The notes under the pieces are model-generated. The model searched no databases. It saw nothing but the letters and a program-made list of their open reading frames with translations, and was not told where the DNA came from. This document shows positions 17,878 to 26,488 of a stretch of 64,000 nucleotides of DNA, piece by piece. Where the stretch lies: positions 1 through 64,000 of the forward strand of contig NZ_LOHS01000092.1 of NCBI RefSeq assembly GCF_001642995.1, given 5' to 3'. The position numbers were made by a program, and so were the translations under genes. Position 1 is the first letter of the stretch; the number at the start of each line of letters is the position of its first letter. The stretch is from Streptomyces jeddahensis (GTDB lineage Bacteria; Actinomycetota; Actinomycetes; Streptomycetales; Streptomycetaceae).

Positions 17878-18524
17878 GCAGCAGGGACCTGATCCTGGGC
17901 CGGGTGCGTCGCGCGCTGGCCGACGTGCCGCAGGACGACACGCCGTACGAGCAGGCCATCGACCGAGCGTATCTGCGCGAGCACGGCGACCGCACGACGG
18001 AACAGACCGTCGACCTGCTCGCCGAGAACCTCGCGGACTACCGGGCGATCGTGCACCGCACTGACGCCGACGGCCTGCCCGGTCTGATCGCGCGGCTGCT
18101 CGCCGAGCGCGGCTCGCGGACGGTCCTGGTGCCGGACGGCCTGCCCCCGCAGTGGCTGACCGAGGCGGCCGACGCGACGCGTGTCCCCGACCGCGCGGCG
18201 AGCACCCCGCACGAGCTGGACGAGATCGACAGCGTCGTCACCGGCTGCGCGGTGGCCGTCGCCGAGACCGGCACGATCGTTCTCGACGGGGGCCCCGACC
18301 AGGGCCGCCGCCGTATCACCCTCGTCCCCGACCACCACGTCTGCGTCGTACGCGTGCCCGGCCAGGTCGTCTCCTCGGTCCCCCAGGCCCTGGAGCGGCT
18401 GACCCCGGGGCGTCCGCAGACCTGGATCTCCGGTCCGTCCGCGACCAGCGACATCGAACTGGACCGGGTGGAGGGCGTACACGGTCCGCGGGCGCTGGAG
18501 GTCGTGCTGGTCAGCGAGGAGTGA
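17874..18524 (+). CDS. lutC: Lactate utilisation protein C
   Basis: 216 residues from the GTG at 17874, overlapping the lutB stop. A single LUD domain: SSRDLILGRVRRALADVP at the start, then GCAVAVAETGTIVLDGG and the terminal LVPDHHVCVVRVPGQVVSSVPQA and SGPSATSDIELDRVEGVHGPR. It is the third subunit of the LutABC L-lactate oxidising complex. No LldR-type regulator or lactate permease lies alongside, so expression may follow the upstream rhamnose unit. Confidence 0.92.
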   Translation: MSSRDLILGRVRRALADVPQDDTPYEQAIDRAYLREHGDRTTEQTVDLLAENLADYRAIVHRTDADGLPGLIARLLAERGSRTVLVPDGLPPQWLTEAADATRVPDRAASTPHELDEIDSVVTGCAVAVAETGTIVLDGGPDQGRRRITLVPDHHVCVVRVPGQVVSSVPQALERLTPGRPQTWISGPSATSDIELDRVEGVHGPRALEVVLVSEE

Positions 18525-18693
18525 CGACGCGGCCGACCACGACGTCCTCACCGAATGTGCCACTCTGGTGTGTAGGTGCCCTACCAGTCCTGGACGGCTG
18601 GTCCCCCAGCGCAGGGGTTCGGCGCCCTCACCGTCGCCGAGTGTGTCCGGGACCTCCACCTGCCGATACTGACGGCATCGGACGGGAGGCAAC

Positions 18694-19773
18694 ATGAGGA
18701 CCCGCAGGTTGCACGCCATCGCCGCCATGGCCGCGGGACTCATGGTCACAGCCCTCGCAGGCTGCGGTGGAAACGGCGGGGCAGGCGGTGACAGCTTCAC
18801 GATCGGCCTGCTGCTTCCGAGCTACGGGCGCCCTCGTTTCGATCACTTCGACCGGCCCCTGATCGAGAAGAGGCTGAAGGAACTGTGCGCTCGTTGCAAG
18901 GTCGAGTACGCCAACGCCGGCGACGATGCGGCAGTCCAGCGGCGCCAGATCGACACCATGATCACCAAAGGTGCGAGCGTCCTGATCCTCGATGTCGTCG
19001 ACCCGAAGGCGCTCCGCTCCTCGGTCGAGGCGGCCCACAAGTCGGGTGTCCCGGTCGTCGCCTACGACCGGCTCGCCCAGGGCCCTGTCTCGGGCGTGGT
19101 CACCTTCGACGGTATGCAGGTCGGCAGGCTGCAGGGTGAGGCGCTGCTCAAGGCCCTCGGCGACAAGGCGGACCGCAGCCAGATCGTCATGATGAACGGC
19201 GATCCGACCGGCCCCAACGCGGAGTGGTTCAAGAGGGGCGCACTGTCCGTCCTCCAGGGCAAGGTGAAGATCGGCAAGTCCTACGACACCGTCGACTGGC
19301 AGTCGGAGAACGCCCACGACAACATGTCCCGCGCCCTGGCCGCCCTGGGCCCGGGCGGGATCGACGGCGTCCTGGCGGCCAGCGACTCCATCGCCACCGG
19401 CGCCATCTCGGCGCTCAAGGGGGCCCACGTCACACCGCTGCCGCCTGTCACAGGTCAGGACGCCGACCTGGACGCTGTGCGGCGCCTCGTCAGCGGTGAG
19501 CAGTACATGACGGTGTACAAGCCCTTCAGGAACCAGGCCGGCGCCGCTGCCGCCATGGCCGTCGCCCTGGGGCGCGGCGATGACGTGGGCGGCATCGCCA
19601 CAGGCACCATCGACAACGCCACCACCAAGGACATCCCGAGCGTACTGCTCACCCCTGTCCCCGTGACCGTCCGCGACATCAAGGACACCCTCATCAAGGA
19701 CGGCCTGTACACGATCGACCAGATCTGCATCCCCAAGCTCCGGGCCGCCTGCGACAAGGCCGGGCTCACCTGA
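18694..19773 (+). CDS. Orphan sugar ABC transporter substrate-binding lipoprotein
   Basis: 359 residues. The signal peptide ends in lipobox LAGC with Cys24 lipidated. The mature part is a type 1 periplasmic-binding fold nearest the xylose/ribose binders: FTIGLLLPSYGRPRFDHFDRP, LILDVVDPKALRSSVEAAHKSG, VVAYDRLAQGPVSGVVTFDG, and VLAASDSIATGAISALKG. No permease or ATPase gene adjoins it, so it either uses components elsewhere or acts as a sensor. An extra Cys pair (LCARCK) and two more near the C-terminus could form disulfides. The substrate is not determinable. Confidence 0.8.
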   Translation: MRTRRLHAIAAMAAGLMVTALAGCGGNGGAGGDSFTIGLLLPSYGRPRFDHFDRPLIEKRLKELCARCKVEYANAGDDAAVQRRQIDTMITKGASVLILDVVDPKALRSSVEAAHKSGVPVVAYDRLAQGPVSGVVTFDGMQVGRLQGEALLKALGDKADRSQIVMMNGDPTGPNAEWFKRGALSVLQGKVKIGKSYDTVDWQSENAHDNMSRALAALGPGGIDGVLAASDSIATGAISALKGAHVTPLPPVTGQDADLDAVRRLVSGEQYMTVYKPFRNQAGAAAAMAVALGRGDDVGGIATGTIDNATTKDIPSVLLTPVPVTVRDIKDTLIKDGLYTIDQICIPKLRAACDKAGLT

Positions 19774-19804
19774 CACCACATACCCGGGAACAGGCCACCG
19801 CCGT

Positions 19805-20848
19805 TCAGGCGGCTGCCCGCCAGCCGAGTGCCGGGCCCAGCTTGGTGGCGATGTCGGTGAGGATCTGCACGTAGTCGTCGTGGTCGAAGGTGAACGGCAG
19901 CGCGAACGCGACCTCTTCGATCTCCCGGAACGCGGCGTGGGCGTAGAGCTGCTCGGCGATCTCCGCGGACGTGCCGACGAGGTCGGGCGCGAACATCATG
20001 CGCGCCGGGCCCTGGGGCGCCGCGGTTCGCGGCATCCGCTTCTCGGCGTACGCCTCGTACTTCGCGCGCTGTTCCGGCGATGCGGAGTCGGTGGGGATGA
20101 CGACGAGTCCCTGTGAGACCCGGGCCCGGTCGCCGTCGGGGTGGTGGGCGCGGAAGGTCCGGATGTGCGACAGCTGGGTCTCGGCGAAGTCCTCGGACTC
20201 CTCCGCCTTGACGACGCTGCTGGTCAGGAGGTTCATGCCGTGCTCACCGGCCCACTGAGCCGACCGGAGGCTGCCACCGCCATACCACATGCGGCGGCCC
20301 AGGCCGGCGGAGTGCGGCTGGACGCGGTCCGAGAAGACCTCGAACCCCTCGACGCCGCTGAAGTCGGTGGCGGGCTTGCCGCGCACGAAGTCCAGCAGCC
20401 GCTGCACGCGGTCGTAGCTGAAGTCCTCGATGTCGGCGGTGTCTGGGTAGAGCGCGTGCTTGACCTGGTCGTAGTGCATCGGCGGGCCCACGCTGACGCC
20501 CGGATTGAGGCGGCCCCCGGACAGGATGTCGACCGTCGCGAGGTCCTCGGCCAGGCGCAGCGGGTTCTCCCAGCCCAGGGGGATGACCGCTGTGCCGAGC
20601 TCGATGCGGCTGGTGCGCTGTGAGGCCGCCGCCAGGACGGCGACGGGCGAGGAGATGCCGTACTGCAGGTGACGGTGGCGCACCCAAGCGCTGTCGAAGC
20701 CCAGCTGCTCACCCAGTTCGATGATCTCGAGTGTCGACTCGTGGCCGCGGCGGGGGTCGCCCTCGTCGAACAGCCCGATGGTCAAGAAGCCCAGCTTCCG
20801 CAGGGGTTCCGAGGTCGGCGGCACGGGCTCCTCCATCGTCCGCGGCAT
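19805..20848 (-). CDS. LLM-class flavin-dependent oxidoreductase
   Basis: About 347 residues from the ATG at 20848 (MPRTMEEP); a start 12 nt further in is also possible, and the upstream frame looks non-coding. Bacterial luciferase-like fold: LGFLTIGLFDEG, ELGEQLGFDSAWVRHRHLQYG, SRIELGTAVIPLGWENPLRLAEDLATVDILSGGRLNPGVSVG. It uses reduced FMN or F420 to oxidise an unknown small molecule. It stands alone, convergent with the binding-protein gene. Unlike the two monooxygenases at 26.5-29.1 kb, it belongs to the shorter luciferase-like subgroup and has no sulfur-cluster context. Confidence 0.85.
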   Translation of the reverse strand: MPRTMEEPVPPTSEPLRKLGFLTIGLFDEGDPRRGHESTLEIIELGEQLGFDSAWVRHRHLQYGISSPVAVLAAASQRTSRIELGTAVIPLGWENPLRLAEDLATVDILSGGRLNPGVSVGPPMHYDQVKHALYPDTADIEDFSYDRVQRLLDFVRGKPATDFSGVEGFEVFSDRVQPHSAGLGRRMWYGGGSLRSAQWAGEHGMNLLTSSVVKAEESEDFAETQLSHIRTFRAHHPDGDRARVSQGLVVIPTDSASPEQRAKYEAYAEKRMPRTAAPQGPARMMFAPDLVGTSAEIAEQLYAHAAFREIEEVAFALPFTFDHDDYVQILTDIATKLGPALGWRAAA

Positions 20849-21048
20849 GTTCGTACACCAGTGCAGTGCAGTACTGTGCCGATTCTGGCAGGCCGTCCCG
20901 GCGGGGACCCACGCGGAATCCATCGCTTCATCGTCTATTCATATTTCACACCTTGCATGGTTATGCGTGTTAATGCGTGTCGCAGTGGTGCATCTCCAGG
21001 TGCGGTCGTAGCGTCGACACAGGAGCCAAGCTGTGGAGGGGAGCCACC

Positions 21049-21495
21049 ATGCAGACACACAAGCGGAGGACAGCGGCCACGCTCTGTGCGGCTGCCGCAC
21101 TCGCAGCAGTCGTGCCGGCATCCGCCTCCGCAGGAGCATCGTCACCACCGCCCGAACCCGATCCGGTCCTGGTCGACTGCTTCTTCGACCCGCAGGTCCG
21201 CCCCGAGGACTTCATCCTCGCCTGCGGGGACGGCAACAACCGGCTCGTCGACCTCCGATGGTCGGCCTGGGGACCGGCGTTCGCCGAAGCCCGCGGGGTC
21301 GACCTCGTGAACGACTGCCAGCCGTACTGCGCAGCGGGCAAGTTCCACGCCTACCCGGTCACCGTGCGGCTCGACCGCCCCCAGCCGTGGGAGAGGGATC
21401 CCCAGCAGGATCGCTACACCCGGATGCGTCTCGTGTACACGGACGACAGGCCGGCTCAGGCGCAGAAGGAAGAGACGTTCAAACTCTGGGACTGA
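21049..21495 (+). CDS. Small secreted protein of unknown function
   Basis: 148 residues from the ATG at 21049. The N-terminus MQTHKRRTAATLCAAAALAAVVPASASA is a Sec signal peptide cleaved near ASA-GAS. The mature protein of about 120 residues has four cysteines (DCFF, ACGDG, NDCQPYC) that could form two disulfides, a DLRWSAWGPAFAEARG motif and an alternating hydrophobic C-terminal strand pattern (YPVTVRLDRP, TRMRLVYTDD). It matches a type of secreted protein common in Streptomyces with no assigned role. No operon partner. Confidence 0.75.
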   Translation: MQTHKRRTAATLCAAAALAAVVPASASAGASSPPPEPDPVLVDCFFDPQVRPEDFILACGDGNNRLVDLRWSAWGPAFAEARGVDLVNDCQPYCAAGKFHAYPVTVRLDRPQPWERDPQQDRYTRMRLVYTDDRPAQAQKEETFKLWD

Positions 21496-21504
21496 CGCAG
21501 GCCC

Positions 21505-22527
21505 TCACGTGGATCGAGGTGAGTCCGGAGCGGTGGCCGTGCGCTGCGCGGCCGCGGCACGGTGCCGGAAGACGTGGCGGTACGCCTGCGGCGAGATGGT
21601 GGTGAGGCGCCCGAAGTGGTGCCGCAGGTTGGCCGCGGTGCCGAAGCCGGTGCGCCGGGCGATGGACTCCACGGGGTCGTCGGTGGTCTCGAGGAGTTCC
21701 TGGGCCAGCCGTACCCGCTCCTGGAGGATCCACTGCAGCGGGGTGGTGCCGAGCACCTCGCGGAAACGGCGGGCGAAGGTCCGCTCGCTGAGGTGCGCGG
21801 CGCGGGCGAGCCCGGCGACGGTCAGCGGCTCGTGCAGGCGCTCGCGTGCCCACTCCAGTACGGGCGCGAGGCTGTCGTTCTTGCGTTCACGGGCCAGCGG
21901 CTTGGCGTACTGGGTCTGGCCTCCCTCGCGGTGCGGCGGTACGACCATGCGGCGCGCGACCTCGTTGGCGACCGCGGAACCGTGGTCGAGCCGGACCAGA
22001 TGCAGGCAGAGGTCGATGACGGCGCCCGTGCCGGCCGAGGTGTAGACGGTGCCGTCCTCGATGTAGAGCGCAGTCGGGTCGTACTGGACGTCGGGGAAGC
22101 GGTGCCCGAAGTCGACGGCGTTCATCCAGTGGGTGGTCGCCCGCCGGCCGTCGAGGAGCCCGGCGGCGGCGAGCACGTACGCGCCGCTGCACAGGGACAC
22201 GATGCGCCGGCCCCGCTCGTGAGCCGTACGGACCGCCTCCACCAAAGGCCCCGGTGGGGCGGTCTGGACGCGGCGGGAGCAGGCGGCCACGACGACGGTG
22301 TCGGCCCCGATGAGATCGTCGAGGCCGTAGGGGGTGTCCAGGCTCAGTCCGGCCGTGGTGCGCAGCGGACCCGGTTCGGCGGCGCACAGCCGCAGGTCGT
22401 ACCACGGGTCGGCGATGTCGCTGCGGTCGGTGCCGAAGACCTCGCAGGGCACGGCGAGTTCGAAGGTGGGGGCGGCGTCGGTCACCGCGACGGCCACGAC
22501 GTGCCGCATGGGCCGGTCGGCGTTCAT
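21505..22527 (-). CDS. GlxA-type AraC-family regulator with DJ-1/PfpI domain
   Basis: 340 residues. Residues about 8-180 are a DJ-1/PfpI class I glutamine-amidotransferase-like fold with the nucleophile elbow SLCSGAYVLAAAGLLDGRRA. The C-terminal third is an AraC double helix-turn-helix: PLTVAGLARAAHLSERTFARRF and ETTDDPVESIARRTGFGTAANLRHHFGR. Such regulators usually sense metabolites through the N-terminal domain, which is not normally catalytic. It is divergent from the APC permease at 22600 across 72 bp, so it probably controls that gene and itself. Confidence 0.9.
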   Translation of the reverse strand: MNADRPMRHVVAVAVTDAAPTFELAVPCEVFGTDRSDIADPWYDLRLCAAEPGPLRTTAGLSLDTPYGLDDLIGADTVVVAACSRRVQTAPPGPLVEAVRTAHERGRRIVSLCSGAYVLAAAGLLDGRRATTHWMNAVDFGHRFPDVQYDPTALYIEDGTVYTSAGTGAVIDLCLHLVRLDHGSAVANEVARRMVVPPHREGGQTQYAKPLARERKNDSLAPVLEWARERLHEPLTVAGLARAAHLSERTFARRFREVLGTTPLQWILQERVRLAQELLETTDDPVESIARRTGFGTAANLRHHFGRLTTISPQAYRHVFRHRAAAAQRTATAPDSPRST

Positions 22528-22599
22528 GGCAGGAATTTAGCGTATACCGGCGTTTCTGCCGATGGCCGACGAGGACCGGTGCCCGCGAGGCTGATCGGC

Positions 22600-23973
22600 A
22601 TGCAGAACACAACGATCAGTGCCACGCGGGGGCGGCTCACCGCGGTCCAGGGCACCGCGCTCTACGTCGGCGCGGTACTCGGCACCGGCGTCATCGCCCT
22701 GCCCGCGCTCGCCGCCGAGGTCGCTGGTCCGGCCTCGCTGCTGGCCTGGCTCGGACTCGTCGTCCTGTCCGCGCCGCTGGCCGCGGCCTTCGCCGCCCTG
22801 GGCGCGCGGCACCCGGACGCGGGCGGCGTGTCGACGTACGCCCGGCTGGCGTTCGGCGAGCGGACCGCGGCGGTGGTGGGCTGGTGCTTTTACCTGGCGA
22901 TACCTCCGGGCGCGACGGCCGCCGCTCTCTTCGGCGGGTCGTATGTCGCCGCGGCCCTGGGCGGAGGGACGGTGACCACGGTGGTCACGGGTGGCGTGCT
23001 GATGAGCACTGTCACGGCGATCAACATGGCCGGGGTGCGGATGACCGGCCGCCTGCAGTCCGTGCTCTTCGGACTGCTCATCGCCCTGTTGGCGGCCGCC
23101 GTCGTGCTGTCCCTGCCGCACGCGAAGACGGAGAACCTGCAGCCGTTCGCGCCGCACGGCTGGGCGGCCGTCGGGCCCGCCGCGGTCCTGCTGGTGTTCA
23201 GCTTCGCGGGATGGGAGGCGATCGCGCATCTGGCCGGGGAGTTCCGCGACCCGGCCCGCGATCTTCCGCGGGCCACCTCCTTCGCGGTCGTGATCGTGGG
23301 CGTGCTGTATCTGGCGGTGGCGTGCGCCGTGATCGCGGTGCTCGGCAGCGGCGCGGCCCGGTCCGACGCGCCGCTCGGCGACCTCATGGCCCGCGGCCTA
23401 GGCGGCGGCGCCCGCCCCCTCGCCGCGCTGGCCGCCGTACTGCTCACCCTCGGCACCATGAACGCGTACTACGCCAGCGCGGCCAAGCTCGGAGCGGCCC
23501 TCGGGCGGGACGGCGTGCTGCCCGGCTGGTTCGCGCGGGGCAGTACGGCCGGCGAGACACCGCGCCGCAGCCTCGGCTTCGTCTCCGCCCTCGCCTTCCT
23601 CGCCCTGCTCGCGGTGACGGTGACGGGTGTGGGCGCGCGGCCGGTGGTGCTGCTGTCGACGGGCTCCTTCGTCGCGGTGTACGCGATCGGCGTGGCCGCC
23701 GCGATCCGCCTGCTGCCGCGGCGCAGTGCGGGACGTGCGGCGGCCTGGGCCGCGCTTGCCGCCGTGGCGCTGCTGCTTGCCCTGTCCGGCGTCTACCTGA
23801 TCTGGCCCCTGCTGGTGGCAGGCGCCGCCCTGCTGTCCGTGCGTCTGAACCGCAAACGGCGACGCCCGGCCCTCCTTCCCGACGCCGACACCGACTCCGA
23901 CACCGATCGCGACACCGGTCCGCTGGGGACCACCGACGACGATCCCGTACGGATGGCCGACCCCTGCCCATGA
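22600..23973 (+). CDS. APC-family amino-acid permease
   Basis: 457 residues from the ATG at 22600; the frame is open upstream but lies antisense to the regulator. About 12 hydrophobic segments. The APC hallmark is in TM1, LTAVQGTALYVGAVLGTGVIALPAL, followed by FAALGARHPDAGGVSTYARLAFG and FSFAGWEAIAHLAGEFRDPARDLPRAT. It imports or exports an amino acid or amine across the cytoplasmic membrane; the substrate is unknown. The C-terminus ends in an unusual acidic DADTDSDTDRDT tail after a basic cluster (NRKRRRPA). Likely regulated by the divergent GlxA-type protein. Confidence 0.88.
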   Translation: MQNTTISATRGRLTAVQGTALYVGAVLGTGVIALPALAAEVAGPASLLAWLGLVVLSAPLAAAFAALGARHPDAGGVSTYARLAFGERTAAVVGWCFYLAIPPGATAAALFGGSYVAAALGGGTVTTVVTGGVLMSTVTAINMAGVRMTGRLQSVLFGLLIALLAAAVVLSLPHAKTENLQPFAPHGWAAVGPAAVLLVFSFAGWEAIAHLAGEFRDPARDLPRATSFAVVIVGVLYLAVACAVIAVLGSGAARSDAPLGDLMARGLGGGARPLAALAAVLLTLGTMNAYYASAAKLGAALGRDGVLPGWFARGSTAGETPRRSLGFVSALAFLALLAVTVTGVGARPVVLLSTGSFVAVYAIGVAAAIRLLPRRSAGRAAAWAALAAVALLLALSGVYLIWPLLVAGAALLSVRLNRKRRRPALLPDADTDSDTDRDTGPLGTTDDDPVRMADPCP

Positions 23974-23986
23974 ACACCCGTCAGAG

Positions 23987-24751
23987 TCAGACAGGCAGTC
24001 GCGGCACGCTCTCCACCAGACGACGGGTGTAGGGGTGAGCGGGAGCGCCCAGCACCTGTGCTGTGTCGCCCTGTTCGACGATGCGGCCACGCTCGAGGAC
24101 CGCAGTGCGTTCGCACAGCGAGGCGACCACCGACAGGTCGTGGGAGACCATGACGAGGGTCAGGCCGCGCTCTTCCTTCAACTCGCCCAGCAGCTCGACG
24201 ACTTTGACGCGGGTCGTGACGTCGAGTGCGCTGACGGGTTCGTCCGCGAGCAGTACGCGCGGGTCGCAGACGGTGGCGCGGGCGATGGCGATGCGCTGCC
24301 GCTGGCCGCCGGAGAACTCGTGGGGATACCGCTCGGCGGCGTCGGCGGGCAGCCCGACCCGCTCCAGCGCCTCGGCCACCTTCAGCACGGCCGTCCGCCG
24401 GCTGTCGATGCCGAGGGAATGCAGTGGTTCCGACACGATGTCGCCGACGCGCCGGCGCGGGTCGAGCGACGAGTACGGATCCTGGAACACGCACTGCACG
24501 CTGCGCCTGAAGCGGCGCATCTGTGCGCGGTCGCGCAGGTTCAGCCGGTCGCCGTCGAAGCGGACGGCGCCCGCGGTGGGCCGGGCGGGCCCGAGCAGCA
24601 GCCGCAGCAGAGTCGTCTTGCCCGCGCCCGACTCGCCGACGAGGGCAAGGCTCTGCCCGGCCGCTACGCTCAGGGAGACGTCCTCGACGACGGGCGCGGC
24701 GCTTCCCCGGTAGGCGAAGGAGGCGGCGCTCAGCTCCAGTACGGGCGTCAT
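23987..24751 (-). CDS. Peptide ABC transporter ATP-binding protein (DppF/OppF-like), orphaned
   Basis: 254 residues with a complete cassette: Walker A GESGAGKTT, Q-loop QCVFQDPYSSLDP, signature FSGGQRQRIAIA, Walker B VLLADEPVSALD and the H-loop SHDLSVV. The DppF/OppF family energises peptide or nickel uptake together with a DppD partner and two permeases. Here the partner ATPase is decapitated and the permeases are missing, so this intact gene has probably lost its job. ATGA overlap with the upstream pseudogene preserves the old operon structure. Confidence 0.85.
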   Translation of the reverse strand: MTPVLELSAASFAYRGSAAPVVEDVSLSVAAGQSLALVGESGAGKTTLLRLLLGPARPTAGAVRFDGDRLNLRDRAQMRRFRRSVQCVFQDPYSSLDPRRRVGDIVSEPLHSLGIDSRRTAVLKVAEALERVGLPADAAERYPHEFSGGQRQRIAIARATVCDPRVLLADEPVSALDVTTRVKVVELLGELKEERGLTLVMVSHDLSVVASLCERTAVLERGRIVEQGDTAQVLGAPAHPYTRRLVESVPRLPV

Positions 24752-25423
24752 CGCACGCTCCCCAGGTCAAGGGCCGATTCCAGTTGCCGCGCGCTGGCCA
24801 CCAGCGCCCGGGTGTACTCCTCGCGCGGGGCCCGCACGATCTCGCGCACGCCGCCTTCCTCCACAGCGCGGCCGTCCTTCATCACCAGGACGCGGTCGGT
24901 GACCTTCGAGACGACGGCGAGGTCGTGGCTGACGAAGAGGACGGCCATCTCCCGTTCTCGTACGAGGGTGTCGAGCAGGTCGAGCATCTCGGACTGCACC
25001 GTGACATCGAGGGCGGTGGTGGGCTCGTCCGCGATGAGCAGCTTCGGGTCGCAGGCCAGCGCCATGGCGAGCGCGGCGCGCTGCCGCTGGCCGCCGGAGA
25101 TCTCGTGCGGGAAGGCCCGGGCGATGCGGTCGGGCTCGGGCAGCCGCACCTGCTCCAGCGCTTCTGCCACGGCCCGCTTGAGCGCGGTGCCCTTCAACTC
25201 GCGCCTTCTGGCGAGCGGTTCGGCGATCTGCTTGCCGACGCGCATCAGCGGGTCGAGTGCGGTGAGCGGCTCCTGGAAGACGATGGCGGCGTCCCGGCCG
25301 CGTACGCCGGTGAGCTGCTTCTCGCTCGCGCCCACGATCTGGGTGCCGGCGAGTTCGACGCTGCCGGTGGCCTTCATCCCATCGGGCAGCAGGCCGAGCA
25401 CGGCGAGCGTGGTCAGCGACTTT
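24748..25423 (-). pseudogene. 5'-truncated peptide ABC ATPase (DppD-like)
   Basis: What remains begins inside the P-loop (GKS-LTTLAVLGLLPDGM, frame entering near 25423) and runs to the natural C-terminus. It keeps Q-loop VFQEPLTALDP, signature ISGGQRQRAALA, Walker B LLIADEPTTALDV and H-loop SHDLAVV. The first roughly 45 residues, including most of Walker A, are replaced by the 5' end of a binding-protein gene in another reading frame. The first in-frame ATG is at 25401. Without Walker A the product cannot bind ATP normally. Confidence 0.85.
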
Positions 25424-25648
25424 GCCGTTGAGGGCCTCGGTGACGCCCTGGCCGCCGCCGGCGGTGTTGTCGACGTTCTGCGGCTCGTAGAGGAAGCCGA
25501 TGTTGACGGTGGCGTTCTTGTCGTACGTGCCGCCGGAGCCGTCGCCGCTGCCGGAGCCCCCGCCGCACGCGGTGAGAGTCAGGGCGAGGGTGGCGGCCGT
25601 GGCGGTGCCGTACAGGGAGGTCTTCTTGCGGCTCAAGGTGATGCTCAT
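25424..25648 (-). pseudogene. 3'-truncated peptide-binding lipoprotein gene (DppA/OppA-like)
   Basis: The ATG at 25648 opens MSITLSRKKTSLYG, a lipoprotein signal ending LTLTACGGG, then NATVNIGFLYEPQNVDNTAGGGQGVTEALNG. This is the start of a family 5 extracellular solute-binding protein, which normally runs to over 500 residues. After about 75 residues it jumps into the ATPase gene at 25420-25426 (GGCAA microhomology). The rest of the binding protein and both permeases are gone, so one deletion removed the centre of a peptide uptake operon. Confidence 0.85.
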
Positions 25649-25712
25649 GGCGGAACGCACGCTTTCGTACTGCGAGGACGTGAAGGGCGGGGGGTGATCA
25701 GCGCTGCGGTGG

Positions 25713-26150
25713 TCAGTGCTGCGCGAGGAAGCCGCCGCGGAAGACGGGGCGCTTCTCGCCAGCCTCGACGGGCAGGTGGAAGCGGTTCTGCCGCGGCGGC
25801 ATCGGACAGTTGTACTGATCGGAGAATCCGCAGGGCGGTACGAAGGCACGGTTGAAGTCGAGGAGGACGCGGCCCTCGCCGGCGGTGCGCTCCACGAAGA
25901 GGAAGCGCCCGGCGCCGTAGGTGCTGTCACCGTTGGTGGGGTCGCCGAAGACGAGCAGCAGGGTGCCGTCGTCGTCGAAGGCGCTCAGCGTGTAGTCGCG
26001 GCCGTCCACGGCGAGAGAGATGTCACCGGGCACGACGAGGACGCGGGTGCCGCCGCTGTCCCGGATGTGCTCGAACGCGACGCGCCGGGCACCCGGCACC
26101 GGGGTGTAGGCGGCCTCCAGGACCCACGCCGGGTCGTACGGGAAGGCGTC
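25713..26150 (-). pseudogene. 5'-truncated DUF1684 gene
   Basis: The C-terminal part of a DUF1684 protein: PYDPAWVLEAAYTPVPGARRV, then TLLLVFGDPTNGDSTYG and the family end block AFVPPCGFSDQYNCPMPPRQ, NRFHLPVEAGEKRP. Family members are usually about twice this length. The N-terminal half is missing; at about 26150-26163 the sequence changes to a tnpB fragment on the other strand. A nearby ATG could still allow translation, but the domain is incomplete. A short direct repeat (TCAGCGCTGCG / TCAGTGCTGCG) covers the stop codon. Confidence 0.7.
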
Positions 26151-26163
26151 GATGCAGCACGCA

Positions 26164-26316
26164 CTGCGTGAGCGCACCTACACCTGCACCGCCTGCGGAA
26201 CCGTGTCCCCACGGGACAAGAACTCCGCACACGTGATGCTCGTCCGGGCTGGTCTCAACCCGGCTGGTGCTGACGGCGGAAGACCTCCCGGAGCGCTGCT
26301 CCAGGAGGCAGCCTGA
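26164..26316 (+). pseudogene. 3' fragment of IS200/IS605-family tnpB
   Basis: Fifty codons ending in TGA translate to the C-terminus of a TnpB/OrfB protein. The fragment reads LRERTYTCTACGTVSPRDKN, with the second zinc-finger Cys pair, then SAHVMLVRAGLNPAGADGG containing the RuvC-III-like region, and ends GALLQEAA. The rest of the RNA-guided nuclease gene is absent. It abuts the truncated DUF1684 gene on its left and the IS right end on its right. Confidence 0.85.
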
Positions 26317-26360
26317 GCCAGGAATCCCCTCCCTTCAGGGAGCGGAGGTTTCAATCATTC
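26317..26360 (+). mobile_element. Right-end remnant of an IS200/IS605-type element
   Basis: Directly after the tnpB stop comes GGAATCCCCTCCCTTCAGGG then AGCGGAGGTTTCAATCATTC. The hairpin CTCCC-TTCA-GGGAG (26329-26342) and the terminal TCAA are typical of the imperfect-palindromic right end of IS605-group elements and of the 3' region of the associated guide (omega) RNA. No left end is visible. Confidence 0.75.
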
Positions 26361-26488
26361 ACGTAGGCGTTCGTCGGCAGTCACGCCACGACTGTCACGC
26401 TGCGTGAAATTGATGCCCAAAGCACCTTCTTTATCTCCGCAAAGCCAAGCTAATGTCAAATCGAGCCCCCGGGTGTGCCCCGCGCGCG

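Noticed and set aside
19799-19813. CCGCC-GTTCA-GGCGG hairpin between convergent genes at 19.8 kb
   Set aside because: Only a 5-bp stem in GC-rich DNA, so not reliable as a terminator.
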